Source: Sipunculus nudus (Eukaryota > Annelida > Sipuncula > Golfingiida > Sipunculidae). From it: DNA of 64,000 bases. The first letter of the stretch is position 1; each line of letters begins with the position of its first letter. Below the pieces are notes generated by a model. That model was given only the letters and a program-made list of their open reading frames with translations. It was not told where the DNA came from and did not search any database. The position numbers were made by a program, and so were the translations under genes. The DNA lies in assembly GCA_026874595.1 (NCBI GenBank), contig CM049316.1, positions 54,817,676 to 54,881,675 on the forward strand, in the 5' to 3' direction. Below, in pieces: positions 1-12,652 of the stretch.

Positions 1-246
1 CTTATGCAGGCTGAAAAATGAGGCTATAAATACAAATTTGTTCTAGATGACATCTAGGGCACTAGCTCAGGTGAAAAAAAATTATATTTTCCTTAAGCTG
101 ATGTTTATTTTCTATAATAATAACAAGCAAAAACACCTAACTTTAAATTTTTGGCCATTTTCAACCCAAATTTTGTCAGTGTGGGTCAGAAAATAAAATT
201 AATATTATGGCACCAGCATATCAACCTATTTATGTTCTGCAAAATA

Positions 247-1464
247 CAGTGGAACCCCACAATTACGACCACCCTGGGGACTGAGCAAAGTGGTCGTAAT
301 TTTGGGGTGGTCGTATTTGTGAAACTCTTACCGTGGTCGCATATAACACGCAGATATTTAATGTGTATCAGAGCTTATCTATTGCATATCTTTAATGTGA
401 ATTATAACAAAATATTTTACTTAGCGGAGGATCCTTATTATGAATGTTTTTTGTGTGTAGCTATACATATTTATTCATGATAAAAATTAATATACATGTA
501 CGTAGTGACTGATGAGTAACAAATAATAACACTAAGGCAATACGATTATAACCTGCTGAATGCATATTGAACATAATACGTGGCTGTCATATATTTAGCC
601 TTCCGCTTAAGTATATATTGCGTGCACTTGAGTTTTCCCGACGCTAAACTGCTGAGCCATTTGGTGCTGACTGCGCGTGGTGTTGCCGCCTTGATTATAA
701 CGCCACTTTATCCTTCAAGGAGAGTTCTTTCAGAGGCATGGTTGCCTAACAGCAAGCAATTTAAATGAAAACTTAACCAGTAGATAAATAAACTGACAAC
801 GATCTATCAGAAAAGGCAAGTTAATGTGAAGGATTTTCCCCCTATGCAAGCTTTAGGGGGAAACATTTCACTGACTGCTCAATACTCAGTGTCAGTAAGG
901 TATGAACACATTTAGGATTAACTAGGTCGTTAATTTTACCAATGAGGATCGAACAATATGTGATGAGTTGAAATATAAAGCCCGCAACCCCACACTTAGG
1001 GTAGCTGTAATACTGGTGATCACTGAGGGGCAATTAGCATCTGACCCCAGGTCCGACCGGCTCATTAAGTAATCAGGCCGATGGTTACCCTCTTTGATCT
1101 ATAACCTACACCTCAACGAGTCTCAGCGAAGACACCGAGTCGGGAAGATATGCGGGACCAGATTAAAACTCGGGTTAAGAAACCTTGTTACCCGCTTTGA
1201 TCTTTCGTTAAGGCGCCTGTGACATGACGCAGCCATTGACTCGTGACAAATGTTGTTTCAGTGCATCTCGGCGGTGGTCGCATTAGCGGGGTCGCATTAG
1301 CGCTGGGGCCAGGAAATCTGGTCGTAATTCTGAATTCAGGGGTGGTCGTAATTTTGAGTCATTTTTAAACATAAATAAACTAAAAAAAATTCGGGACCAA
1401 GCAAAATGGTCGTAATTGTGGGGTGGTCGCAATTGTGGGGTGGTCGCAAGGCGGGGTTCCACTG
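247..1464. mobile_element. pogo/Tc1-mariner-like non-autonomous DNA transposon
   Basis: The element is bounded by a perfect 12-bp terminal inverted repeat, CAGTGGAACCCC at 247-258 and its complement at 1453-1464. It is flanked on both sides by TA (245-246 and 1465-1466), the target site of the Tc1/mariner superfamily. Both ends carry further copies of a GGTGGTCGTAAT-like motif (for example near 285-315 and 1320-1450), giving long imperfect subterminal repeats. The 1.2-kb interior has only short unconvincing open frames and no transposase motif that I can see, so it is probably a deletion derivative mobilised in trans. The pogo/Tigger assignment rests on the style of the ends and the TA target; another TA-inserting family is possible. 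Confidence 0.75.
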
Positions 1465-1466
1465 TA

Positions 1467-4250
1467 ACTCAAAATTATAATGGTGTTCCTCTTATTTCTT
1501 GTAGAATAAAATACCTAAAAATGGTTAAAAATTCACCCGTCCTGCTCTAATAATCATGTATCTGTTGTGCAAAACAACTGAGTATGACTATATATTCCAC
1601 TTGTAATGGAAATTAATAAATATTATAAACATCCAGTTTCAAATGCGAAAGAGTTTTACGATTTTAAAGTTTTCCCTGAATTTTCTAGATTTTTATTACA
1701 TTTAAATACTTTGAAATTAAGGCGCTGCTAAAATCTTGAGTATTTACCTTTAAATGTGCAATTGAGAAGCCTTTGTGAGTTGAATTGTTGAATATATAAA
1801 TATAATAATGGCACAACCTCAGTTGAAGCAGGTTGTAGCACTGAATATATAATAAAAAAAACTACATCTATTTATTGATGGTGAAGTAGTGCATGTGCTT
1901 AGCATACAGTGTTCTCCTGCCTGAAATATCTATATATTAAAGTTACAGCAATTGATACAATGATGGGGCCACAGGGTCAACTCAGCTGATTGGCTAATCA
2001 TAAATCAGTAAAGTGATGGTTACAGAAATACAATTTTAAAAAATGTGGACTAATCTAAAATGATAGCTTGAACTGTTGAGGAACTATAGAGCTTAAACAT
2101 ACAAGGGCATGAATCATTAATACCATCCCTGAGTGTACCATATGCCTAAGTCACAAAATTTTTGTTGACAAATACGAATTTAAAAAAAAAATCCATGACA
2201 TTCATTTAGTATTTAAAAATACCCTGTGGCGAGACCCCTCTGCAGCAATGACTAAGCTAGAACTCTTTCTCCTTACAGGTAAAATTGAAAAACAAGTACT
2301 GGTAATACCAGGACAGATATATCACCCTCACTGCAGGAAGCAAGCCATTACAATATGCCCAGAAAAAGAAATGTACATTGAACTATCCCTAGAAAATCAT
2401 GTGTGATCTGCCATCAGATCCTAAACTGATTCTGTGTTCATTAATCTTGGAATTTCCCCCTAAAGGTATCTTATTTAGGAAAATTTGACCACGTTTCCTA
2501 TGGCAAAATGGTTAGTGGCAGAAGTTACATCAGTAATGCAATAAGAGCTTTGTATTGAATGTCCTGGATGTTAAAACATCATTTAACTGCACTGAAGACT
2601 AGTTTAACAGTGTCCTGATTGTAGAGTGATGAATAACCTGATCAGCCTTCAAAGATAAATGCAAAACTGTAATAACCTGGCAGAAAAGAAGCAACTCAAT
2701 ACTGGTACCAAAATCTTGATCAATTGAGAAAAAAAAATTCCAGTAATTCAGTGTTTTAAATAATTGGAAAGCAAACTAAAACAAATAGTATACATAATGG
2801 CTGAAACCCCATCTCAGAACTCGTCATTGTCTTAAGCTTCAGGTAGCTGAACAGTTTCTACAGAAGTGACAAACTGATGTTCTGTTTAGCCAATCAAAGT
2901 AAAGACCAACAGTTTTGTAAGTTAATCTCCATATGTTCAGGGTTTTAAACTGTAAGAAACAAAAAGTTCCAGCATTAATACCAGGGCTTTTTCAAGGAAA
3001 ATGTGATCAAATTTACTTTATGAATAGGCTGCATGCATGAAACTTGTTCAGTTTTTCAAAGTTCAAGTGCCTATCAATGTTCTGTGACATGTAATTTTCC
3101 ATACTGGTTTGTATTCTTTACATTTTCATTGAATTTAATCTGAAATAGAGGCTATGCTGGAAAGATCAAGTTTTTTATAAGATTATTAAAGGAAACATGT
3201 TCTTATTATTTTCAAAAATATTATTTTCAAAAATACAGTATTATAATAAACAAAATATTTTCTCATTATTTTCAAGTTGGCATTGATATGGCTGCAGGTC
3301 ATTTGAATTTTGAAAAAAAAAAATCTGGCTCAAACTGAAAAGTTTCTTTTAAAATGACAAAATGTGTATGAAGAGTAACTGCTATCATCACACTTCTTAC
3401 TCTCAAGACAGGAGGTTCAACAATACTGACACATCCTATTGTGACCGGGTACTTGTACCTGTACCTAGGTGTACCATGAAAGTCCTGTACCTAGATTTGT
3501 AACTGCATAACCATCTCACTACTATATCTACCTGTTCTTGGGTACTGTCACATGTACCTGGCCTCCAAACCTGCTTAGTTCATACATAATGTCCATTAGG
3601 TCAACCTGTTTTCAGACCAGACAAATAGTAATTTTTAGGTTTTTTAACATTTATTTTCTGTTTGAAAGAAGTGAAACACCATTCTGATATTCAATGATTT
3701 TGTAGACCAATAGTAGTTGATTATACTGGTAGAATTAAAAATTTGATTTATTGTGACCCACATTGTGAAAAATTTGATCAAATATGACCAAAATGCAAAA
3801 TTTAATGCTTTTTACTTCACCACTGCTGGCAAAAAAAATGACCAGACTTGGAACAATATTATCCACTTTGCCCAGGCAAGTCATTTAGATATCATTTGTA
3901 ACATATTTGCCTGTTATAATCTCATTTCTAATTTGTAAAAGCATCTTTATACCAGGCTGAAAATCAATTTTTACAATTTTTTCACAAATTTTAGCAGGCT
4001 CCAGAGGCTAAACATTCAGTTTTTACCCATTTTTAAATTTTGCTTTACAACCACCATTGAAAGTTATGTAAATTTTGTAAGTTTCATTGCTCTAGCAACA
4101 ATCTCTCAGAAGATATAACTCTCAAAAATACCATCCAGAATTAGTAGGGTTCAATTTAACAAGTACCCCCACCCCCATATATGGACTCCAGGAAGGATTT
4201 TAAAAATGTTTTCAACCAAATAATGGTGTTTTAGTGCTAAAAGGGTTCAA
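1467..4250. other. AT-rich stretch without recognised features
   Basis: I see no coding region, RNA gene or long repeat here. There are homopolymer A and T runs and a cluster of GTACCTG-like words at about 3450-3560. Short open frames (for example 3753-3938) have the composition of random AT-rich sequence. Confidence 0.5.
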
Positions 4251-6280
4251 ATGCACATATCAGGAAAATATTATGATTTTCTGAGATGGTTGTGCTGGAG
4301 GCACTTGTTGAGTTCACATGGAATGACCCCTTTGGGATCATTTCTATAAAATATTGAACAATTTGGCTGGACTGTTTACATGAAGAAGACTTTTAAAGGT
4401 TTTTCAGCTTTTTCCTTTTAAAATCTAAGTAAATACAGATAGCAAAAAAATAAGCTGAATCACACAACATCTGGTATGAGACAGATTATTGCCTAAAATC
4501 TTGGGATGGTAGCTCCTGCTATTCCTGAGAAACTATGGGTTAATGTACAGATGACCAATGACCCCCGTACAAAAAAGTCAATGCAGGGGGCACAACCAAT
4601 ATCTGAATTTCATATATGACTCATGTGACCAACACTGGCATAAAATTTGGTAATGATAGCTCTGGCCATATCTTGTCATTTTAGTATGCTTTTTTGAACA
4701 GATGACTAAGTTCAACTTCCTGGACCTCTGCCAAAATTCACCAAACTTGAACCATTCGAACAAACTTGAGAGAGATGGTATAAAAGATTATATCTGTGTA
4801 ATATTGAACAATTTGGCTTGACTGTTTCAGAGGAAAAGATTTTTAAAGGTTTTTTCACTTTTTCTCTATAAAATCTTAGAAAATGCAGAGTTTTTCAGAT
4901 GGCTAATTTTTTGCATTAAATTTCATGATGCTAGCTCCAGTCATTTTCGCGATAGTAAGGGTTAATGTACAGATGACAGACGCCAGACGCCTAAAACTTA
5001 CTACAGATGCATATTGAATGCAAAATTATAATACAGATACATCTCACTGATGGCAAAATCTTGAATTAAGTTGAGTATGGATACCAGCAGTCTTTATATA
5101 CCCACAGAGAGCTGTATACCTGTGACTGTAAACATTGCCTGGCATGAGGAATATCTAAAATCATAAATTTACATTTTTTAAAAGCTTTTAAAAAACATTC
5201 TTGTCAATATTAACCAAAGATAACCTGAAATCTAAATGTCTAGAGGCATGATGTAATGGATGCTTGTAAACTGGTGCCAGGCTAGATGTATCTACTTCAC
5301 ACAGCTTACATATATGGTAAAATGACTCAATTCAATCTTTATAATTCAGCCAAATTTCATTCTTTGGAACAATAAAAATTATTCAGGGTATTATTCTTGT
5401 AAAATATTAAACAAATTGGCCTCAGTGGCCTCATTCAATAAACATTTTGCAGGTTTATAACTCATATGGGAAAATACAGCAAAATCGCTGAGTTAAGCTT
5501 CCCATAACTCAGCCAAAAATCACTGAACCAAAACCATTTGGACAAACTTGAATTATCAACATCTTAGGATAATTAATGTGTGAGATTTAAGAATTTTGCC
5601 TAGATCTTTGTAGCCACTGAGCTATTCAGCTTCCCATAACTCTGCCAAAATTCACTTAACTGAGATCAATTGAACAAACTTCAGAAAGCACTACCCCAGG
5701 ATAATTTCTGTGGAATATTAAACAATTTGGCCTAATGGTTTCAGAGAAGAAGTTTTTTGAGCCGTCAGTATGATACCGGCACTGATGACCCCCGTACAAA
5801 AAAGGCCCATGCAGGTGGCGCCAACCAATACCTCAATTTCAGATATGACTCATTTGACCAACATTCGCATAAAATTTGGTGATGATAGCTACAGCCGTTT
5901 CTTTGATTGTAATTTTAGTATGCTTTTTTGGACAGATGACTAAGTTCAACTTCCTGTAACTTGGCCAAAAATCACCGAGCTTAAACCATTCGAATTAACT
6001 TGAGATAGATTGTTTCAGAAATAATTTTTGTGAAATATTGGACAATTTGGCTGAACAGTTTCGGAGAAGAAGATTTTTAAAGCTTTTCTAGCTTTTTCCC
6101 TATAAAATCTAAGAAAATGCAGTTAGCCAAAAAAAGCAACATCCGATAGAGTTTTTTAGATGACTAATTTTTGCATAAAATTTCTTGATGCTAACTCTTG
6201 CCATTTTCAAGATAGTATGGGTTAACGTACAGATGACGGACTACCCCACACCATCACATAAGCTCACAGGTTCGCTAAAA
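4250..6280 (+). repeat. Family B interspersed repeat, 5'-truncated copy
   Basis: This stretch is colinear with 8310-10213 (same module order and many long shared strings) and its last 1.2 kb also matches 34500-35912. It consists of diverged modules, each with a text like 'aatttggc...gagaagaagatttttaaa' followed by 'gatgctagctcc'. It ends with the family terminus, CACAGGTTCGC at 6265-6275 followed by TAAAA. No 5' AACAAG end was found upstream, so the copy looks truncated or its start has decayed. It is non-coding. Confidence 0.7.
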
Positions 6281-6709
6281 ATTTGATACAAAAGCTCAGT
6301 ATCTGAAAAATTAATGCATTGATTTCCATGATCCTTTCATGCCAACTATATTTTTTTTTCTTTATTTTTTTCTTTATTATTTACACCTTCAAATGAAGCA
6401 GTCTGGCTGTTAATAGGACACAAACTATAACAGTTAGACCATGGTGTTCTAACTGTTTATCCAGGGAGGTCCTCTATAGGCAAATCTCCTGGTAATCCCA
6501 AATTTCAGTCATAATGACCTATATTCTGCAAAGATAAACAAGGCCTACAGGCCTAATGCGAACCTGTGCATTAGGAAATACACCAGGTATAATGCTTCAA
6601 TGCTGGACCATTACTTTTCATGTATATGAACAATGCAAGTACTAAACATTTTGAATAATAAACAATTACACATACATCACTGCTGAAATTCTGGCATGGG
6701 TGCACACAA

Positions 6710-7080
6710 CACAAAAACGATTGTAGCTGGCACCACCAGTCTTGTATACAACGAAGCTATCAGAGATATACCAAATGTGCCAATTTTTAGACATATATCA
6801 AACCCCTCCTGAGAAATAAGCAGGGACACACATTGTGCAAAAATTACTGTAGGTGGCACCACCAGTCTTGTATATGACAAAGCTATTGGATATGTATAAA
6901 TATGCCCAATTTCAGGCTGATATATCAAATTCCTCTGTAGAAATAAGCAGGCACATACACTGTGCAAAAGTCAATGTACGTGGCACCACCTGTTTTTAAA
7001 TGAGAATACCATCAAAGACGCATAGAGGGGTCAAAATATCAGTCCAATACATCAAACTTCCCCAGAGTTTGATGCACTGG
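6710..7080. repeat. GGTGGCACCACC-core tandem units inside the family B element
   Basis: About three units of 120-150 bp, each with a near-palindromic GTAGGTGGCACCACC core, then 'gtcttgtata', 'aaagctat' and 'aatttcagg...atatatcaaa'. The same unit type recurs at 29450-29930 and 33620-33900. The minus-strand open frame here is periodic because the DNA is, and I do not regard it as coding. Confidence 0.7.
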
Positions 7081-7139
7081 GCTGACAAGGCTTAGGTGAG
7101 TAAGGCAGTTGCCCCCAAGTGACCTGTGACAAATTGCTG

Positions 7140-7680
7140 CAAGCTAATGCACTGAGTGAACTCTTGACCTGCACCTGGCTAGACTGAGTGAACTTTTGAC
7201 CTGTACCTGGCTGCACTGAGTGAACTCTTGACCTGTTGCATAATCTGACACAGTTGGCAGTCTGCCAAAGCTATAAATAGAATGCAGCTCCTGCACTGAG
7301 TAAACTCCTGACCCATACTTGGCTGCACTGAGTGAACTCTTGACCTGTTGCCTTATCTGATACAGTTGGCAGTCTGCCAAAGCTATAAATAGATCCAGAC
7401 TGACCTCTAGCCTGTTGCCAAATCTGAAATAGTAGCCACACCATTGCATAAGCTCATGCAGGGGCCCTGGCCTGAGGGGCTTGACACCCATGAAGTGATC
7501 ACATGGTGCCCATGAGGTGTTCACATGTCACCCATGAGGTGATCACATGTCATGTGCTTGGCTGCACTGATTGAACTCTTGACCTATATCTGGCTGCACT
7601 GAATGAACTCTTGATCTGTTCCCAAATCTGAAACAGTTGGCAGTTTCTCAACCTATTTAAAGATACAGATTCAATCTTGG
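7140..7680. repeat. Tandem units with TGAACTCTTGACCT and CTATAAATAG motifs
   Basis: Degenerate units of variable length built from 'tgcactgagtgaactcttgacctg', 'cagttggcagtctgccaaag' and 'ctataaatagaatgcagct'. A shorter array of the same units lies at 34040-34300, in the nested family B copy. TGAACTNNTGACCT occurs exactly at 7157-7170, 7189-7202, 7221-7234, 7333-7346 and 7572-7585. The 126-codon minus-strand frame over the array is a by-product of the repetition. Confidence 0.75.
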
Positions 7681-10213
7681 CTTGTTGGTATATATCTGTT
7701 TACACATACTGAAAGACTTTGGCTAACATTTTTTTTTCAAGCCGACATATTCATAAACTTTTTATCAAAATATCTAGAATAATAAAAGATGCAGTACTTT
7801 CATTGTTAAAGGTCCAATAGTTCTGCCAAAAATCATTCTAGTAAACTTGAACAAAGGCCACCTAAGAATAATTTTTGTGCAATGTTACAGAAGATATAAT
7901 TGAAATAATAATTTTGTAGAAGAACACTACTGCAGTCCTCAGTTTGAAAAAGACATAATAATGGCCATAAGACCAACTTAAGCTTTTCACAACTCATTCA
8001 AAAATCAACAAACTCAGTATATTCTGATATGATTTAAAGAACCATGTCCTAGGATAATTCTTTTGAAAAATTGAACAATTCAACTTGACAGTTTCATCAT
8101 TAAGCTGAAAGAGGCTAATATTAGGAGGTTTTTTGCCCATAAAAAACAGGTCAATGTAGGTGGCACCACAAAATCTGCAATTTCAAATATGAGTCATGTG
8201 ACCAACATTTGCACAATACCTGGTAATGCTAGCTTCTGTCATTTCTGAGAGTACTATGTCAGTATGCTTACTTGGTCAAATGACTGTTCAAATTTGTGTA
8301 ACTCCACTAAAATTCATCAAATGCAAACCATTTGAACAAACTTGAGAGGGCTTGCCTCTGGGATCATTTATGTAAAATATTGAACAATTTGGCTGGACCA
8401 TCTACAAGAAGCTTTTTCCCTATAAAATCTAAGTAAATGCAGATAGCAAAAAAATAAGCTGAATCCCACAAAATTTGATATGTGACAGATTATTGCATAA
8501 AATCTGGGAATGGTAGCTCCTGCTATTCCTGAGAAATTATGGATTAATGTACAGATGACCAATGACCCCCGTACAAAAAAGTCAATGCAGGGGGCAACAC
8601 CAATACCTGAATTTCATATATGACTCATGTGACCAACACTGGCAAAAATTTGGTGATGATAGCTCTGGCCGTTTCTTAGATTGTCATTTTAGTATGCTTT
8701 TTTGGACAGATGACTAAGTTCAATTCCTGTAACTCGGCCAAAATTCACCAAACTTTAACAATTGGAACAAAATTGAGGGAGATGGTATAAAAGATTATTT
8801 CTGTGAAATATTGAACAATTTGGCTTGAGTGTTTCGGAGGAGAAGATTTTTAAAGTTTTTTTATTTTTTCTCTATAAAATTTAAGAAAATTTTCAGATGG
8901 CTAAATTTTTGCATTAAATTTCATGATGCTAGCTCCAGTCATTTTCAAAATAGTATGGGTTAACGTACAGAAGACAAATGCCGTCACACCATCACATTAG
9001 CTCACAGGTTAACTAAAAATTACTACAGATGCATATTGAATGCAAAATTGTAATACAGATACATCTCACTGATGACAAAATCTTGAATTAATTTGACTAT
9101 GGATACCAATTATTTATAATCCATGTACAGCCATCTTTATATACCCACAGAGAGCTGTATACCTGTGATTGTAAACATTGCCTGGCATGAGGAATATCTA
9201 GAAATCATAAATCTACATTTTTTAAAAGCTTTTAAAAAACATTCTTGTCAATATTAACCATAGATATCCTGAAATCTAAATGTTTAGAGGCATGATGTAA
9301 TAAATGCTGATAAACTGGTGCCAGTTTAGATGTATCTGCTTCACACAGCTCACATATATGGTAAAAACTAAAATGACTCAATTGAATCTTTATAATTCAG
9401 CCAAAATTCATTCTTTGGAAACATAAAAGACAATTATTATAAGAATTATTCAGGGGATTATTCTAGTAAAATATTAAACAAATTGGCCTCAGTAGGGTCA
9501 GTCAAAAAATTTTTTACAGGTTTATAACTCATATGGGCTGTTACAGCATATGACTAAATTCAGCTTCCCATAACTCAGCCAAAAGTCACTGAACTGAGAC
9601 CATTTGAACAAACTTCAGAAAGCACTACCCTAGGATCATTTCTGTGCGATATTAAACTATTTGGACAAATGGTTTCAGAGAAGAAGTTTTTTGTAGCCGT
9701 CAATATGATAGTGGCACTGATGACCCCGTACAAAAAAGGCTGATGCAGGTGGCGCCACCATTACCTCAATTTCAGACATGTCTCATGTGAACAACATTGG
9801 CATAAAATTTGGTGATGATAGCTCCAGCCGTTTCTGAGATTGTAATTTTAGTATGCTTTTATGGACAGATGACTAAGTTCAACTTCCTCTAACTTGGCCA
9901 AAAATCGTCTAACTTAAACCATTCGAACAAACTTGAGAAAGATTATTCCAGGAATCATTTCTGTGAAATATTGGACAATTTGGCTGAACAATTTCGGAGA
10001 AGAAGATTTTAAAGCTTTTTTAGCTTTTTCCCTATAAAATCTAAGAAAATGCAGTTAGCCAAAAAATAAGCAAAATCCGATATAGTTTTTTAGATGACTA
10101 ATTTTTTGCATAAAATTTTGTGATGCTACCTCTTGCCGTTTTCAAGATAGTATGGGTTAACTTACAGACGACGGACGCCGCCACACCATCGCATAAGCTC
10201 ACAGGTTCGCTAA

Positions 10214-11320
10214 TGAAAGAACATGATTTGAGCACCCTATAGGAAAGATCTGCATGACTGGTTACAGCTGGACCTAAAAATTTCTAATTTGATAAAGATC
10301 CAGGAAGGTTTCCGTTAAAATTTCTTAGAAACCTGAAATAACCTCACTGGGACCTATATTCTGCAAGATGTGTGAAAGAACATGATTTTAGTACTCGTTC
10401 AGTCAGCTAGACACAAATGGCAGCATCTTGATGTAGAATAAGGTCACTATAACCTATATCTAAGGTCTATTGGCAAAATGCATGATTTTGAGCACTCTGG
10501 GAGCGCTGTTACCTATTGTTCAAGGTTCCTTGAATTCAGCTGAGTGCCATGGCCCATGGGCCACTTGTTTTAATTAGGTTGTTCTTCATAAAAGTGTGAT
10601 TTAAGCTTGACCTGAATCAAGATATAGACACAAAATACCTTTTTGTCTGCTCATACATCTGTAGCATAAAATTTTGTTCCTCCGACGGAAATCTATTACA
10701 ATGTCAGAGTGAAATGCCTTCTACCTCAAGAACTACACTGTAACTCTTGACAAGGATACAAATATTTTCATAATTTTTTACGATGCCTTAAGGCCAAAAG
10801 AGTTAACAAAGGACCCATGGGTCACGGCGCTCAGCTGAATGTGACAGATATAATTGTATCACCATTTTTGTATATAGGTAGGTAAGTTTTCATTTAGACA
10901 GATGTAATTTTTTGTATTAATTATGTAGTTGAGCAGAATAGTAATATAGAAGTGTCAGTATTTCAAATATGTACAAGAATGTGTCTAAAATATTGCATTG
11001 GGAATGACCAGATGTTGTAAATTGCAGAGGAAGGAAGTGGAAATTTGCAAGTATAAAAATACCCATTTAATAAATCAAAATAACTAGAATACGGGTAGTC
11101 AACAAGCGACTACGTGTATCAACTGAAATCAGAGTGGGTCAGGTGAAGTGAGGCATGGATTGAGTGGCAAGTGGAAATAGAGTGAGGTTTGTTGCATATT
11201 AGCATGGATGTCTGCAGCCGAAATGTGTAGGTAGGTTGTGCCACCTACTACAACAATGGAGAAAGCTATCGAAGATGTATAAATATCTAAAATTTTAGGC
11301 ATATAAGTCAATCCTTAAAA
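10214..11320. other. Repeat fragments, including two divergent family C 5' ends
   Basis: At 10537-10571 lies a family C 5' end on the minus strand, with the palindrome TGGCCCATGGGCCA at 10550-10563. At 10805 another starts on the plus strand with AACAAAGGACCC and its own palindrome, so two heads point away from each other 235 bp apart. Three diverged copies of 'agaacatgattttgagcac' (about 10218, 10373 and 10473) suggest a decayed tandem of 100-150 bp. From about 11080 to 11320 there is a single GGTTGTGCCACC-type unit. There is no coding signal. Confidence 0.5.
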
Positions 11321-12053
11321 CAATCAAAAGTAGGTCAACCAGGATGAAACGCAAACTCGATCTGTAACTGTCATTATCTGCCCACACAAAAAAAATCAGG
11401 GTGGTATCTGCAGGCATTGAGGAAAAAAAGTCAGTACATATGCATTTGTTATGAAAATTTATATTTTTCATGAAACTTTCTATGTTCAGGAGCAGTCAAA
11501 TGGTCAAAAGTAGGTCAACTGAGACAAAACAAGAACTCGATCTGTAACTGGTCATTATCTGCCTACACACCAAAAATTAGGCCAATATCTGCAGACACTG
11601 CGAAAAAAAGTCCATACATGTGCACCTTTTTATGAAATTTTCTATGTTAGAGCACCGTCAAACGGTCAAAAATAGGTCAACAGGGACAAAACGTGAACTC
11701 CATCTGTAACTCATCAATTTCTGCAGACACACCAAAATTCAGGCCAATATCTGCAGGAATTGCGAAAAAAAGTCCGTACATGTGTATCTGTCATGAATAT
11801 TTCTATTTTTCATGAAATTTTCTAAGTTTAGGAGCCGTAAAACGGTCAAAAGTAGGTCAACCAGGACGAAACGTGAACTCGATCTGTAACTTGTCTATAT
11901 CTGCCCACACACCAAAAATCAGGCCAATATCTGCAGGCATTGCGAAAAAAAGTCCGTACAACTGTTTCATTTCGGAATGACGGAAGGACGGAATGACGGA
12001 ATGACGGACATGGGTAAAACTATATGCCCCGGCCACTTTGTGGCGGGGGCATA
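11321..12053 (+). repeat. 180-bp tandem array ending in a GC-rich hairpin
   Basis: Four units begin with 'caaaagtaggtcaac' near 11325, 11505, 11667 and 11847, giving spacings of about 180, 162 and 180 bp. Each unit runs through 'ctcgatctgtaact', 'tctgcccacacacc' and 'atttttcatgaaa'. The last unit passes into ACGGAATG repeats and then a hairpin at 12024-12052 (12 paired bases, one mismatch, 3-nt loop) followed by AAAAA. The array with its terminal hairpin looks like the 3' portion of a transposon. Confidence 0.7.
12024..12052 (+). other. Terminal hairpin of the 180-bp repeat element
   Basis: ATGCCCC at 12024-12030 pairs with GGGGCAT at 12046-12052, and GCCAC at 12032-12036 pairs with GTGGC at 12040-12044. 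The loop is TTT and G31/G45 is the only mismatch. An A-run follows directly. This is the expected form of a 3' end in Helitron-like elements, though SINE-like tails can also carry stem-loops. Confidence 0.7.
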
Positions 12054-12652
12054 AAAACACTTGATTCTGGAAAAGGTGTATACATTGAATCAAAAACAGC
12101 AATGCAATTAAAGGATGTAACTAATGCAACATATCTGGTTGGGTTGGTGGGGGGGGGGGGGGTGGTAGGGAGCTGATGAGATTGCCACGTGATTCTACAT
12201 GTGTGACAGCAGCGTTGCATCACTAATAAGTTTACTAGGCCTTATGGAGCCTGGCATTGCGCGGCTAGCTGTAGTTATCACACCTTTGCCCCAGCGACAG
12301 CATCGACAGAACTAATTAATTAGGGTCACCACTCAGCTTAACCACCTGATTGCAGGCCTCTGTGACTCGTAATTACAAAAATTCATTTGAAGTGTTTACA
12401 TGCTTGAAAAATATATTGGAAATACGAATGAATTTTCGGAAATCTGGCTTTCAGAAAAACGGCACTCAACTGTATTAGGCAGTCCTGAAGTATGAAAATG
12501 AATTTTTAATTGAAACACTGATGTATTTATATTTTCTAAAAATATATTTTTTTAAATTTGCAAAATAATAAATATCTAATATAACACTTGATTCAGGATT
12601 GGAAAAGTTGTATACATTGGATCAGAAACAGCAATCGGTTAAAGAATGTAAG
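12054..12652. other. Diverged relic of the following 801-bp unit, poly-G tract
   Basis: 12060-12240 is an older copy of the sequence at about 12590-12790 (shared 'acatatctggttgg', 'gttgcatcactaata'). It contains a 14-base G run at about 12149-12162. The rest of the stretch shows nothing recognisable. Confidence 0.5.

Larger units (their letters stand above)
6537..10213 (+). mobile_element. Family B element with both ends (Helentron/HINE-like, non-autonomous)
   Basis: It starts AACAAGGCC at 6537 with a small palindrome (AGGCCT, 4-nt gap, AGGCCT-like) and a subterminal GCGAACCTGTG at 6558-6568. It ends with the exact complement CACAGGTTCGC at 10200-10210, then TAA. The interior holds three kinds of tandem sequence: units with a GGTGGCACCACC core (about 6710-7080), TGAACTCTTGACCT-type units (7140-7680), and the longer modules shared with 4250-6280. 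Subterminal inverted repeats plus tandem core repeats and no coding capacity are features known from Helentron-associated elements (the DINE-1 type); the class assignment is inference. No target duplication is visible. Confidence 0.6.

Noticed and set aside
151-480. 109-codon plus-strand frame across a transposon end
   Set aside because: It begins outside the element and crosses its inverted repeat, with no domain; chance frame.
2263-2290. Splice acceptor-like tract (ctctttctccttacag)
   Set aside because: No open frame of useful length or partner donor follows.
7144-7524. 126-codon minus-strand frame
   Set aside because: It is generated by the TGAACTCTTGACCT tandem units and changes frame with unit length.
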